Assembly: GCF_019429535.1 (NCBI RefSeq)
Contig: NZ_JAHXZM010000003.1
Span: 496,001 to 560,000 of the forward strand
Length of the DNA: 64,000 bases
Origin: Sphingomonas citricola
GTDB lineage: Bacteria; Pseudomonadota; Alphaproteobacteria; Sphingomonadales; Sphingomonadaceae
Reading direction: 5' to 3'
This document shows positions 33,814-43,067 of this stretch, one piece after another. The notes under the pieces are model-generated. The model ran no database searches and had not been told where the DNA came from. It saw only the letters and a program-made list of their open reading frames with translations. The position numbers and the translations under genes are program-made. Each line of letters opens with the position of its first letter. Positions within the stretch are counted from its first letter, which is position 1.

Positions 33814-34807
33814 TGAGCAGATGCCGCGCGAGCAGCAGCGGCGGCATACGGATCCAGTGCGAACGGACGTAGAAGGCGAGGCGCGTCGCGGGGCGCGTCT
33901 CGCGTCCCCAATCGTCGCGCGCGAGCAGGCGTCGCGCGAAGAGCTGGTCGCTCATGCGCGGCCGGTTCCACGCGGACGGGATGGGCGTGCCGAACAGGCG
34001 CGCTGATAACCGCGCCGCGCGCGCGACATAGGCGCTCGCCTGATGCTCGGCAGCGCGCGCGTGGAGCTTGAGCCAGAAGTCGGCGTCGTCGTCGGCGCAC
34101 TCGCGCAGCAAGTGGTCGATGTCCCACAGGTTGCGCAGACCGCCCGCCAGATCGCCGTCGGCGAACAGGTGGAGCGCGGCGTGGATCACCATGTCGGCGG
34201 GAGCGAGGACGCTCAAACCGTTGCCGAGCGGCACCGCCCCCGCGATCAGCGCGTCGGCATCGGGGATCGGGCGCGCGGTCGGGGGCAGAATCGTGTGGTG
34301 CACGTCGATCATCCGGTCGCGTTCGCGGTGGATCAGCGGCGGCAGCTCGTGCATCCAGCGGCGGTAATAATCGTCGTCGTAGGCGTCCGGTTTCGCCCAC
34401 GCCCAGCCGGCCTCCAGCAACGCCTGCTCAACCGCGGGCAGCACACCGCGCGGCGCAAGCAGGTCGAGGTCGCCGATGTGGCGTCCCTGCCCCGCCGACA
34501 GTCCGGCGGCGACGAAGGCGGTGCCTTTCAGCAGCACCAGCGGCACGCCGAGCGGCGCGAGGACGCGGCGCGTCATCTCCGCCTCCCACAGGGCGGTGCG
34601 GCGCTGTTCGATGGCGGCATCGCGCGCGTCGTGGAGCACGTCGGCAACGGTCGGCGGTACGGCGGCGAGGTCGACGCGCAGTGCGAGCGAGCCGATCAAT
34701 TGCTCCGCGCGCGCGGCCGCGATCAGCGCGTTCCACGCGGTCGGGTCGAGCCCGGCTGCGCGATCCGGCTCGGCGAGCACGCGGGCGAGCAACGACGCCG
34801 CGGTCAC
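33773..34807 (-). CDS. nucleotidyltransferase-like protein of the HPr-rel-A cassette
   Basis: Protein of 344 residues in the uncharacterised nucleotidyltransferase family (NTP_transf_5 type). LLKGTAFVAAGLSAGQGRHIGDLDLLA carries the GDLDLL metal-binding motif. Further on, PPLIHRERDRMIDVHHTIL and the APADMVIHAALHLFADG region hold conserved His and Asp residues. The GTG start overlaps the stop of the HprK-like kinase (GTGA), and I chose it over a long open extension upstream with no similarity. Families with this fold modify peptides, lipids or proteins by nucleotidyl transfer; the target here is unknown. Confidence 0.85.
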   Translation of the reverse strand: MTAASLLARVLAEPDRAAGLDPTAWNALIAAARAEQLIGSLALRVDLAAVPPTVADVLHDARDAAIEQRRTALWEAEMTRRVLAPLGVPLVLLKGTAFVAAGLSAGQGRHIGDLDLLAPRGVLPAVEQALLEAGWAWAKPDAYDDDYYRRWMHELPPLIHRERDRMIDVHHTILPPTARPIPDADALIAGAVPLGNGLSVLAPADMVIHAALHLFADGDLAGGLRNLWDIDHLLRECADDDADFWLKLHARAAEHQASAYVARAARLSARLFGTPIPSAWNRPRMSDQLFARRLLARDDWGRETRPATRLAFYVRSHWIRMPPLLLARHLLIKARRRAADARAR

Positions 34808-35658
34808 AGATCGCGCCACAGCGTTTCGACCAGCGCGATCGCGCTGTCGCTGTCGGGATAATCGATCGCGCGCGCGGGCACGCGTTCGACCAGATCGGTG
34901 AGCGTGCGAAAACCGCGCTCGCCCAGTGCGGTGTAATTGGTCGATGCCTGCGTCAGCCGCACGAACGCCTCCGCCGCACCCACGGGGCGGACGTCGCGTT
35001 GCTCGCCGAAGGTTGGGAACAGCAACAGCGCGGGGCGTGCGGGCTCGTCCATTCGCGCGATCGCGTCCGCGGGCGGCACCATGTGGCGGATGTCGCCCTT
35101 GGGCGTCGCGATCAGCCGGGGCCCGAACCGTTCGGTCGGACACGCGCGCTCGGCGACGTTGATCGCCTGATTCTTGAGGCTGATCGCGCGCGGGAAAGCG
35201 TACGCATCGCCGCTCTCGGGCGCGATTAGTACGAATTCGTCGCCCATGAACCGCCAGCCGCGCGTGCCGAGCAGTGCCGCGAGGGTGGACTTGCCCGACC
35301 CCGACTCGCCCGTCATCAGCAGTGCGCGGCCGTCGCGTTCGACGCAGGACGCGTGAAGCAGCAGGTGACGGCGATGTCCGAGTGCGACCTGAAGGTTCAT
35401 CGCCATCTCGGCCGCGAGCAGTCCCTGCGCGAGCGGGAGTGGCGCGGCGTCGGGGAGCATATAGTCGCCCTCGATCGCGACCGCGGGCCTGATCAGCCAT
35501 CGCCACGGCGCACTGGCGGGCAGACGTACCGAAAAATGCGCGATCGTGGATTTCGGGTAATCGGCATAGAGCGCGCGGAGTGCCGCGATCGGCGCGGCAA
35601 AGTCGCTGCCGATGCGAAAGCCGATCGGCCCGACGCGGATCGAGGTCGCGTGCCTCAC
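34804..35658 (-). CDS. HprK-related kinase A
   Basis: P-loop kinase of 284 residues related to the C-terminal half of HPr kinase. Walker A GESGSGKST lies at 117-125, preceded by LLLHASCVERDGRALLM (His102) and followed by GWRFMGDEFVLI with the acidic pair Asp140-Glu141. True HprK phosphorylates Ser46 of HPr. This family instead occurs with a PqqD-like and a nucleotidyltransferase-like protein in the so-called HPr-rel-A system, whose product is unknown. It overlaps both neighbours by four bases, so the three proteins are coupled in translation. Confidence 0.88.
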   Translation of the reverse strand: MRHATSIRVGPIGFRIGSDFAAPIAALRALYADYPKSTIAHFSVRLPASAPWRWLIRPAVAIEGDYMLPDAAPLPLAQGLLAAEMAMNLQVALGHRRHLLLHASCVERDGRALLMTGESGSGKSTLAALLGTRGWRFMGDEFVLIAPESGDAYAFPRAISLKNQAINVAERACPTERFGPRLIATPKGDIRHMVPPADAIARMDEPARPALLLFPTFGEQRDVRPVGAAEAFVRLTQASTNYTALGERGFRTLTDLVERVPARAIDYPDSDSAIALVETLWRDL

Positions 35659-35930
35659 ACCGCGTGAACCAGCCCGACCGCGATCAGTTCGTCCAGCCGC
35701 GCGTCGAGCAGGTCGTCGGCGGCGTCGGTCACCTCGTAGCGGGCGTTGAGCGCGGCGAGCAGTTCATGCCTCGTCAGCGCGCGCTCGCCGAGCAGCTCGA
35801 GCAATTCGGGCGCGGGCGAGGCAAGCAGATGCGTCATGCCCGAGGGACGATGAAAGAGCGCGAATAATCCGCCGAGTTCGCAAATCAAAAAGGCATCGGC
35901 GGGCGGCGCGCGCAAGCGCGTCGCGGACAC
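35655..35930 (-). CDS. PqqD-like peptide chaperone of the HPr-rel-A cassette
   Basis: Protein of 91 residues with a PqqD-type fold: LICELGGLFALFHRPSGMTHLLASPAPELLELLG and a helical end with LDELIAVGLV. PqqD-like domains bind precursor peptides or proteins and present them to modifying enzymes. The GTG start at 35930 lies five bases after the stop of the exported small protein, and the stop overlaps the kinase start (ATGA). A longer frame back to 36272 runs antisense-free through the neighbour but in a different frame and has no family match. The start is the least certain part. Confidence 0.78.
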   Translation of the reverse strand: MSATRLRAPPADAFLICELGGLFALFHRPSGMTHLLASPAPELLELLGERALTRHELLAALNARYEVTDAADDLLDARLDELIAVGLVHAV

Positions 35931-35934
35931 GCGA

Positions 35935-36345
35935 CTATTTCCGCAACATCTGGACGGAGGCGAAGCAGGTGAACCCCGCGGTGCCCCGTTGCAGCCGCTG
36001 CACGTACTTGAGATAGGCGCGGCTGCGCTCGTAATCGTATCCCGGCAGGTTCGACCCGCCTGCGAGCGCGCGACGTACCTCCTCGCCCTTGAGCGGCCGC
36101 CCCGGCGGCGGGAACGCGCCAGCCGTGCCCGGGGGCACGACATTACCGTCCGCGCTGATATATTTGCCCGCGCGGCCCGCATCCGGCACCGGAATGTCAC
36201 ACGCGAGCACCGACCCCGCGGTCTGCGCCAGTGCCGGACGGATCGACACGACCGAGGCCGCACCGACCGCACCGAGCATCAGCGCGCGCCGCCGCGTCGG
36301 GCGACCTGCCTGATTGTCGGCATCGGGTGAAGCGTCGTCGTCCAT
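35935..36345 (-). CDS. Tat-exported hypothetical protein next to the HPr-rel-A cassette
   Basis: Protein of 136 residues. A twin-arginine style signal, RPTRRRALMLGAVGAASVVS, ends near PALAQ, so it is probably exported folded. The mature part of about 95 residues has two cysteines (LACDIP and FTCFAS), a Gly/Pro-rich middle (PPGTAGAFPPPGRPLKG) and a helical end with YLKYVQRLQRG. I do not recognise the family. It is the first gene of the run of four and ends five bases before the PqqD-like start, so it may be the substrate or the cargo of the cassette. That is inference only. Confidence 0.75.
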   Translation of the reverse strand: MDDDASPDADNQAGRPTRRRALMLGAVGAASVVSIRPALAQTAGSVLACDIPVPDAGRAGKYISADGNVVPPGTAGAFPPPGRPLKGEEVRRALAGGSNLPGYDYERSRAYLKYVQRLQRGTAGFTCFASVQMLRK

Positions 36346-36508
36346 GGGCCTCGTCTATGCTGCTTTGCCCTTCCACATTCCTAATGCGGCGACAAGGGCG
36401 CGCGCGGGAGCGGCGGACAATCGTGCCATTCGGGTACGTTAACCACGGCGCGCCCTCCCTCCCCACCCTCGTGGCCCGCTCGCTCGCCCCGCCCCCTTTG
36501 CCGCTACC

Positions 36509-37738
36509 GTGGAACCGGCTAGTCAGCGCGGCGTGATCGAAGGTTTCGCGCTCCGCACCTGGCTTGCCGGCACGATCGCCGTCGTCACCGCCGCGATCGT
36601 GTTCGCCTATGCGCGCGACGTGCAGCTCGCACTCATCGTGCTGGTCGGCGGCGCGACCGCGACCGTGATCGCGCGCAGTATCGGCGACAACGACCTGGCT
36701 GAGCCCGATGCGCCGACCGACAGCGACGCGCCGCTGGAGCTCGCGCCGGTGCTGGAGGCGATCCTCGACCCCGTCGTGATGGTGCGCGACGGTCGCGTGA
36801 TCGCGGCGAACGCGCCCGCGCGCGTGCTGCTCGGGCACCATATCATCGGCGAGGACGTGCGCACCGCGATCCGCCATCCCGCCGCGAGCGATTACCTGTC
36901 GATGTCCGCGGACGAGCGCGGCGACGCGCCGATCGAGTTGGTCGGGCTGGGCGCGCAGGACCGCCGCTGGCAGATGCGCGCGACCGACACCGCGCCGGGC
37001 ACGCAGATCGTCCACCTGCTCGACCAGACCGGGCAGCACGCCGCCGAGCGGATGCGCGTCGATTTCGTCGCCAATGCGAGCCATGAATTGCGCACGCCGT
37101 TGTCGTCGATCCTAGGCTACGTCGAGACGTTGCGCGACGAAGCGGGCGAGGACCCGGCGATCCGCGGCCGTTTCCTGGGCATCGTGTTCGACGAGGCGAC
37201 GCGGATGGAGCGGCTGGTCGAAGATCTGATGAGTCTCTCGCGGATCGAAGCGGAGAAATTCCGCCTGCCCTCTGCAACGGTCGACTTGGGCGTGCTCGCG
37301 GTCGAGGTGCACGAGGCGCTGCGCCACAGTCGCGGCACGCGCGGCGAGGATGTCGTGCTGCGGCTGGGGGACGACGTGCCGCCGGTCGCGGGTGACCGCG
37401 TGCAATTGTCGCAAGTACTCCACAATCTGATCGGCAACGCGATGAAATATGGTCGCGACGGCACGCCGGTGACCGTCACCGTCGCGGGCGGCGCGCGCGA
37501 CGCGGTGTTGGTGCGGATCGAGGACGAGAGCGAGGGGATCGCGCCCGAGCATATCCCGCGGCTGACCGAACGCTTCTACCGCGTCGATGCGGGGCGCAGC
37601 CGCTCGCTCGGCGGGACCGGGCTCGGTCTCGCGATCGTCAAGCATATCGTCGAGCGGCACCGCGGGCGGCTCGATATTGCGAGCACCGTCGGCAAGGGGA
37701 CACGCGTGACGGTGACGCTGCGCGCGGCGGGGCGCTGA
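36509..37738 (+). CDS. phoR: phosphate regulon sensor histidine kinase
   Basis: Sensor kinase of 409 residues. Two short membrane segments within residues 14-56 lack a large periplasmic domain, as usual for PhoR, which senses phosphate through the Pst transporter and PhoU. A PAS-like domain (about 78-175) is followed by HisKA with His192 in ANASHELRTPLSSILGYVETL and an ATPase domain with NLIGNAMKYG and GGTGLGLAIVKHIVERHRG. It opens the cluster phoR-pstSCAB-phoU-phoB. A GTG at 36533 would shorten the N-terminus by eight residues. Confidence 0.94.
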   Translation: MEPASQRGVIEGFALRTWLAGTIAVVTAAIVFAYARDVQLALIVLVGGATATVIARSIGDNDLAEPDAPTDSDAPLELAPVLEAILDPVVMVRDGRVIAANAPARVLLGHHIIGEDVRTAIRHPAASDYLSMSADERGDAPIELVGLGAQDRRWQMRATDTAPGTQIVHLLDQTGQHAAERMRVDFVANASHELRTPLSSILGYVETLRDEAGEDPAIRGRFLGIVFDEATRMERLVEDLMSLSRIEAEKFRLPSATVDLGVLAVEVHEALRHSRGTRGEDVVLRLGDDVPPVAGDRVQLSQVLHNLIGNAMKYGRDGTPVTVTVAGGARDAVLVRIEDESEGIAPEHIPRLTERFYRVDAGRSRSLGGTGLGLAIVKHIVERHRGRLDIASTVGKGTRVTVTLRAAGR

Positions 37739-37762
37739 ACCGGGCGCGCGCTTCGTAAGGCG

Positions 37763-37791
37763 TTGTCATCAAGCGGTAACGCGAGTGTCAC
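37763..37791 (+). promoter_or_regulatory. Pho box with three 7-base units in front of pstS
   Basis: TTGTCAT, CGGTAAC and GTGTCAC are spaced exactly by four bases (11-base period), matching the PhoB direct-repeat box CTGTCAT-N4-CTGTCAT. The first and third units are close to consensus, and the middle one is weaker. A possible degenerate fourth unit, TTCGTAA, lies one period upstream. The box lies 56 bases before pstS and after phoR, so pstSCAB-phoUB should be induced on phosphate starvation. Confidence 0.75.
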
Positions 37792-37846
37792 ACGGCGGCG
37801 CGTGCGGGTCGACGCCGCGGGGGCGCGATCGGAATTCGGGGAATCG

Positions 37847-38914
37847 ATGCGTCGTATCGTCCTGGCGCTCGCGGCATGGCTGCCGGTCGCGCTCGGTGCC
37901 TGCGTGGATCAGGCGGCGGGCGGCGGCGCGGGCGCGCGCGACCAGATCCGCGTCGTCGGTTCGTCGACCGTTTACCCGTTCACGACGCTGATCGCCGAAC
38001 AATATCTCGCCGCCAATCCGAACGCACGCCCGCCGGTGATCGAATCGACCGGGACAGGTGCGGGCATACGGCTGTTCTGTGCCGGGATCGGGGCCTCCTA
38101 TGCCGACCTCGTCGACGCGTCGCGCCGGATGAAGCGCAGCGAATATGACGAGTGCGCGCGCCACGGCGCGGGTGACCTGATGGAGGTGCAAATCGGCATC
38201 GACGGGATCGCGTTCGCCGAAGCGCGGCAAGGCCCGCCGATGCGGCTGACCCCTGCGCTGATCTTCCGCGCGCTCGCCGCCGCCCCGGACGGCAGGCCCA
38301 ACGATAGCCGCACGTGGCGCGATCTCGATCCCGAAATGCCGGCGACCCCGATCCGCGTCTACGGCCCGCCCGCGACGAGCGGGACGCGCGAGGCATTCGC
38401 CGAATTGATCCTCGCGCGTGGGTGCGAGACGCTGAAACCCGAATTGGCCGCATTACGTGAGCGCAACCGTGCCGCATTCGATGCGCGCTGCCTCGCGGTG
38501 CGCGACGACGGCGCCTATGTCGACGCGGGCGAGAACGACAATCTGATCGTCCAGAAATTGGGCGCCAATCCCGACGCGATCGGCATCTTCGGTTACAGCT
38601 ATCTGGAGGAGAACACCGACGCGGTGCGCGGCGTCGCGATCAACGGGGTCGAGCCGAGCTATGGCGCGATCGCCAACGACAGCTATCCCGGTTCGCGCGC
38701 GCTCTACGTCTACGTCAAGCGCGCACACCTGCGCGCGGTGCCGGGGCTGCGGCGGTTCTTGGCACTCTATGCCGCCAATTGGGCGCCCGGCGGCGCGCTT
38801 ACCCGGCGGGGGCTGATCCCCAGCCCGGTGAGCGTCCGCGCGCGCGCCGCCGACACGATCTCGCACGATCGCCCGCTCGATCCGCGATCGCTCGACGCTG
38901 GCGTGATCGGCTGA
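37847..38914 (+). CDS. pstS: phosphate ABC transporter substrate-binding lipoprotein
   Basis: Periplasmic phosphate-binding protein of 355 residues. The signal ends in a lipobox LGAC (Cys19). IRVVGSSTVYPFT and STGTGAGIRLFCAGIG are phosphate-binding loops, and GPPATSGTREAFAELIL with the Ser-Gly-Thr-Arg motif is typical for this alphaproteobacterial type. Start chosen at the ATG before RRIVLALAAW because the earlier in-frame Met would put the Pho box inside the gene. It binds phosphate and delivers it to PstCAB. The stop shares bases with pstC (TGATG). Confidence 0.93.
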   Translation: MRRIVLALAAWLPVALGACVDQAAGGGAGARDQIRVVGSSTVYPFTTLIAEQYLAANPNARPPVIESTGTGAGIRLFCAGIGASYADLVDASRRMKRSEYDECARHGAGDLMEVQIGIDGIAFAEARQGPPMRLTPALIFRALAAAPDGRPNDSRTWRDLDPEMPATPIRVYGPPATSGTREAFAELILARGCETLKPELAALRERNRAAFDARCLAVRDDGAYVDAGENDNLIVQKLGANPDAIGIFGYSYLEENTDAVRGVAINGVEPSYGAIANDSYPGSRALYVYVKRAHLRAVPGLRRFLALYAANWAPGGALTRRGLIPSPVSVRARAADTISHDRPLDPRSLDAGVIG

Positions 38915-40290
38915 TGTCGTCGCTGACGCTCCTGTTCGTGATCGCCGCACTCGGGCTCGTCGCCTGGGTGCTGGCGCGAACGCGCGCCCGTCGGTTCCGG
39001 CGCGGCGCGCGGCAGCGGTTCAGTTCGCTGCCGCAGCATCACGGCTGGTACGTCGCATTGTGCACGGTCGTGCCCGCGCTGACGTTTCTGCTGATCTGGT
39101 ATTTCGTCTCGCCCGCATTAGTGACCGACGCGGTGCTCGCCACCCCGCGCGCCGCCGCGCTGCCGCCCGCGGGGTTCGATCGCGCGGGGATCCTGTCCGA
39201 GGCGCGCGAGATCGCGGCGGGGCGCGCGTACGGCGCGTTCACCCCGCTCGCCGACGCGCTCGCCCCGGCTTATGCCGCGGCGCAGGCGCGGTTCGACGCG
39301 ATCGGCACCGTGATCGCGCTGCTGCTCATGTTCGTCGGCGGCGCTTGGTCGTTCATGCGCGTGCGCCCCGGCTTTTCCGCGCGGACGCGCAACGAGCGGC
39401 TGGTGATGGTGTTGCTGCTCGCCGCGTCGCTGGTCGCGATCGCCACGACGGTCGGGATCGTGCTGAGCCTGCTGGTCGAGAGCGCGCGTTTCTTCCGCAT
39501 CGTGCCGGTCGGCGATTTCCTGCTCGGCACGCGGTGGAACCCGGGCGTGATCGACCCGCGCGATCCCGGCGCGACGCTGGGCGCGCTGCCGTTGTTCTGG
39601 GGCACGTTCTTCATCGGCGCGGTGATCGCGATGGCGGTAGCGGTCCCGCTCGGGCTGATGAGCGCAATCTACCTGACGCAATATGCGACCCCGCGCGCGC
39701 GCCGCTGGATGAAGCCGCTGCTGGAGGTGCTCGCGGGGGTGCCGACGGTCGTCTACGGATATTTTGCCGCGCTGACGGTCGCGCCCGCGGTGCGGCAGGC
39801 CGGTGCGGCGATCGGTGTCACGTCGGCCTCGTCGGAGAGCGCGCTCGCCGCCGGACTGGTGATGGGAATCATGATCATCCCGTTCGTGTCGTCGATGGCC
39901 GACGATTCGCTCGCCGCCGTCCCGGCATCGATGCGCGACGGCAGTCTGGCCATGGGGGCGACGAGCGCGGAGACGATCAAGCGCGTGCTGGTGCCCGCCG
40001 CGCTGCCCGGCGTGATCGGCGGCGTGCTGCTCGCGGTCAGCCGCGCGGTCGGCGAGACGATGATCGTCGTCATGGCGGCATCGGGCGTCGCCACGCTGAC
40101 GCTCAATCCCTTCGCCAGCACCACCACCGTCACCAAGCAGATCGTCGACCTGCTGACCGGCGAGGCGGCGTTCGCCTCGGCGAAGACGCTGGCCGCCTTC
40201 GCGCTCGGGCTCACGCTGTTCGTCGTCACCCTACTCCTGAACGTCGTCGCGCTGATGGTCGTGCGCCGTTACCGCGAGGCGTATGAGTAA
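38914..40290 (+). CDS. pstC: phosphate ABC transporter permease PstC
   Basis: Inner-membrane permease of 458 residues. The ABC permease loop is in MKPLLEVLAGVPTVVYGYFAALTVAP and MRDGSLAMGATSAETIKRVLVPAALPGVIGG (the EAA-like coupling loop). The first 210 residues hold extra helices and a hydrophilic insert that enteric PstC lacks; this long form is common in alphaproteobacteria. It pairs with PstA in the membrane to move phosphate. It overlaps pstS at the start and pstA at the end. Confidence 0.92.
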   Translation: MSSLTLLFVIAALGLVAWVLARTRARRFRRGARQRFSSLPQHHGWYVALCTVVPALTFLLIWYFVSPALVTDAVLATPRAAALPPAGFDRAGILSEAREIAAGRAYGAFTPLADALAPAYAAAQARFDAIGTVIALLLMFVGGAWSFMRVRPGFSARTRNERLVMVLLLAASLVAIATTVGIVLSLLVESARFFRIVPVGDFLLGTRWNPGVIDPRDPGATLGALPLFWGTFFIGAVIAMAVAVPLGLMSAIYLTQYATPRARRWMKPLLEVLAGVPTVVYGYFAALTVAPAVRQAGAAIGVTSASSESALAAGLVMGIMIIPFVSSMADDSLAAVPASMRDGSLAMGATSAETIKRVLVPAALPGVIGGVLLAVSRAVGETMIVVMAASGVATLTLNPFASTTTVTKQIVDLLTGEAAFASAKTLAAFALGLTLFVVTLLLNVVALMVVRRYREAYE

Positions 40291-41578
40291 GTCGCTCGTC
40301 CCGCACGTGCCGGTAAGCGCCGCCGAGGTCGCGCCGCATCGGCCGACCGACTGGCGCAGCGACGCGATGGAGCGGCGCGTCCGCCGCCGTTACGCCGCCG
40401 AGCGGCGGTTCCGCCTGATGGGGCTGGGCGCGGTGGTCGTCTCAGCCGGGTTCCTCGCGTTCCTGCTGATCGTGATGATCGCGCAAGGTCACCTGGGTTT
40501 TGTTGAGACGCGAGTCACGCTGCCGCTCGATCTGCGGCAGGCGCGGCTCGGCCTGACCGCGGAGCGGTTGCGCGGGCCGGGCGCCGATCTGGCATTGGCG
40601 GGCGCGGGGCTGGAGCGCGCGGTCGACGCGGCCGCGAACCGTGCCTTTGCGACGGAAGGCGGCGCGGCCTTGTTGTCCGACGGCGCGTGGCTGCGCGTTC
40701 GCGATGCGGTGAAGCGTGATCCACATTTGCTTGGCCGGCCGTTCACGCTGGATCTGCCGGTCGCGAGCGCGATCGACGTCGCGGCGAAGGGCAACGGCAC
40801 GCCTGCCGCGGAGCGAACCGTCGCCGCGCTCGGCGCGCATCTGTCGCGAGGGATCGCGCGGGATTTCTTGACCGGTGCCGATTCGACCGACGCGACGCGC
40901 GCGGGCATCTGGGGTGCGCTCAAGGGATCGCTGCTGACGATGTTCGTCACGCTCGCGCTCGCCTTCCCGGTCGGCGTGCTGTCGGCGATTTATCTCGAGG
41001 AATATGCGCCGCGGAACCGCGCGACCGATTTCCTCGAAGTGTCGATCAACAATCTCGCCGCCGTACCCTCGATCGTGTTCGGGCTTCTTGGGCTGGCGGT
41101 ATTCCTCGGCACGCTCCACCTGCCGCGTTCCGCACCGCTCGTCGGCGGGCTGACGCTCGCGCTGATGACGATGCCGGTGATCGTGATCGCGTCGCGCAAC
41201 GCGATCCGCGCGGTGCCGCCGTCGATCCGCGACGCCGCACTCGCGGTCGGCGCGTCACCAATCCAGGTCGTGTCGCACCACGTGCTACCGCTCGCCGCGC
41301 CCGGTATCCTGACCGGCACGATCATCGGCATGGCGCGCGCGCTGGGCGAGACCGCGCCGCTGCTGATGATCGGGATGCGCGCCTTCATCGCGGCGCCGCC
41401 CGACCGGCTGACCGATCCCGCGACCGCGCTGCCGGTGCAGATCTTCCTATGGTCCGATCAGGTCAGCCGCGGCTTCGTCGAGAAGACGTCGGCGGCGATC
41501 CTCGTACTGCTCGTCTTCCTGCTCGCGATGAACGGCGTCGCGATTTTTCTACGCAATCGTTTCGAGACGCGCTGGTAA
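40283..41578 (+). CDS. pstA: phosphate ABC transporter permease PstA
   Basis: Second permease subunit, 431 residues. A cytoplasmic N-terminal 50 residues rich in Arg is followed by one helix, a periplasmic insert of about 130 residues and five further helices. [22 protein letters not shown] and [31 protein letters not shown] form the permease signature and coupling loop. Like PstC it is longer than the enteric form. The stop overlaps the pstB start (TAATG). Confidence 0.92.
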   Translation: MSKSLVPHVPVSAAEVAPHRPTDWRSDAMERRVRRRYAAERRFRLMGLGAVVVSAGFLAFLLIVMIAQGHLGFVETRVTLPLDLRQARLGLTAERLRGPGADLALAGAGLERAVDAAANRAFATEGGAALLSDGAWLRVRDAVKRDPHLLGRPFTLDLPVASAIDVAAKGNGTPAAERTVAALGAHLSRGIARDFLTGADSTDATRAGIWGALKGSLLTMFVTLALAFPVGVLSAIYLEEYAPRNRATDFLEVSINNLAAVPSIVFGLLGLAVFLGTLHLPRSAPLVGGLTLALMTMPVIVIASRNAIRAVPPSIRDAALAVGASPIQVVSHHVLPLAAPGILTGTIIGMARALGETAPLLMIGMRAFIAAPPDRLTDPATALPVQIFLWSDQVSRGFVEKTSAAILVLLVFLLAMNGVAIFLRNRFETRW

Positions 41579-42345
41579 TGAGCAACAACCCGCCAAAGAT
41601 GACCGCCAGCCACGTCGACGTCTATTACGGCGCGAACCATGCGATCCGCGACGTGTCGATCGACGTGTGTCAGGAGGACGTCACCGCCTTCATCGGCCCG
41701 TCGGGCTGCGGCAAATCGACCTTTCTGCGCAGCCTCAATCGGATGAACGACACGATCCCGGGTGCGCGCGTGTCGGGCGACATCCGGCTCGACGGCGACG
41801 ACATCTACGCGCGCGAGATGGACGTGGTGCAGTTGCGCGCGCGGGTTGGCATGGTGTTCCAGAAACCCAATCCGTTTCCCAAGTCGATCTACGAGAACGT
41901 CGCCTATGGCCCGAAGATACATGGGCTGGCGCAGTCGAAGGCCGAGCTCGACCGCATCGTCGAACGTTCGCTCAGCCGCGCGGGGTTGTGGAACGAGGTG
42001 AAGGACCGTTTGTCCGACTCGGGCACCGCATTGTCGGGCGGGCAGCAGCAGCGTTTGTGCATCGCGCGCGCGATCGCGGTCGACCCGGAAGTCATCCTGA
42101 TGGACGAGCCGTGCTCCGCGCTCGATCCCGTCGCCACCGCGCGGATCGAGGAACTGATCCACGACCTGCGCGGCCGCTACGCGATCGTGATCGTCACGCA
42201 CAACATGCAGCAGGCCGCGCGCGTCAGCCAGCGGACCGCCTTCTTCCACCTCGGGCAGTTGATCGAATACGGCGACACCTCCGACATCTTCACCAATCCC
42301 CGCCAGGAGCGGACCAAGGATTACATCACCGGCCGGTACGGCTGA
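41578..42345 (+). CDS. pstB: phosphate ABC transporter ATPase PstB
   Basis: Cytoplasmic ATPase of 255 residues that powers phosphate uptake. Walker A is GPSGCGKST, the Q loop is [21 protein letters not shown] (the phosphate-family variant), the ABC signature is [16 protein letters not shown], Walker B is [13 protein letters not shown], and the switch His lies in [12 protein letters not shown]. It also takes part in phosphate signalling to PhoR. Start taken at the ATG overlapping the pstA stop. Confidence 0.97.
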   Translation: MSNNPPKMTASHVDVYYGANHAIRDVSIDVCQEDVTAFIGPSGCGKSTFLRSLNRMNDTIPGARVSGDIRLDGDDIYAREMDVVQLRARVGMVFQKPNPFPKSIYENVAYGPKIHGLAQSKAELDRIVERSLSRAGLWNEVKDRLSDSGTALSGGQQQRLCIARAIAVDPEVILMDEPCSALDPVATARIEELIHDLRGRYAIVIVTHNMQQAARVSQRTAFFHLGQLIEYGDTSDIFTNPRQERTKDYITGRYG

Positions 42346-42356
42346 GGGGCAGGCAG

Positions 42357-43061
42357 ATGGCAAGCAGCCAGGAACATACGGTCAAGGCGTTCGACCAGGA
42401 CATCGGGCAATTGCGCGGATTGATCTCACAGATGGGCGGGCTCGCGGAGGCCGCAATCGGCAACGCGATGCTCGCGCTCCAGCGCGGCGACCACGAACTC
42501 GCCGCGCAGGTGCGCGCCGACGACAAGAAGATCGACGCGATCCAGCACGAGGTCGAGCGCGCGGTGGTGCGCATCATCGCGCTGCGTGCGCCGATGGCGA
42601 ACGACCTGCGCGAGGTCGTCGCCGCGTTGAAGATCGCGACGGTGGTCGAGCGGATCGGCGACTATGCGAAGAACATCGCGAAGCGCGTGCCGCAGATCGA
42701 CAGCGAATACCGCATCGACCCGATCTCCACCCTGCCCGCGATGGCGCGGATGGCGGCGGACATGGTGCGCGACGTGCTCGACGCCTTCGCCGCGCGCGAT
42801 CCCGATGCCGCGATCGCGATCTGCGAGCGCGACGATGCGCTGGACGATTTCTACGACAGCATCTTCCGCACGCTCGTCACCTACATGGTCGAGAACCCGA
42901 AAACGATCAGCCAGTGCGCGCACCTGCTGTTCGTCGCCAAGCATCTGGAGCGGATCGGCGACCACGCGACCAACGTTGCCGAGATGATCCACTTCGCCGC
43001 GCACGGCACGCCGATCGCCGACCGCGAGCGCGCCGAACCTACTTTTTCACCGAGGAGCTGA
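42357..43061 (+). CDS. phoU: phosphate signalling protein PhoU
   Basis: Cytoplasmic regulator of 234 residues made of two three-helix bundles. The repeated metal-binding patterns RIGDYAKNIAKR (first half) and HLERIGDHATNVAE (second half) are clear. PhoU links the Pst transporter to PhoR and shuts the regulon off when phosphate is plentiful. It lies eleven bases after pstB and six bases before phoB in the same operon. Confidence 0.96.
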   Translation: MASSQEHTVKAFDQDIGQLRGLISQMGGLAEAAIGNAMLALQRGDHELAAQVRADDKKIDAIQHEVERAVVRIIALRAPMANDLREVVAALKIATVVERIGDYAKNIAKRVPQIDSEYRIDPISTLPAMARMAADMVRDVLDAFAARDPDAAIAICERDDALDDFYDSIFRTLVTYMVENPKTISQCAHLLFVAKHLERIGDHATNVAEMIHFAAHGTPIADRERAEPTFSPRS

Positions 43062-43067
43062 CCCACG

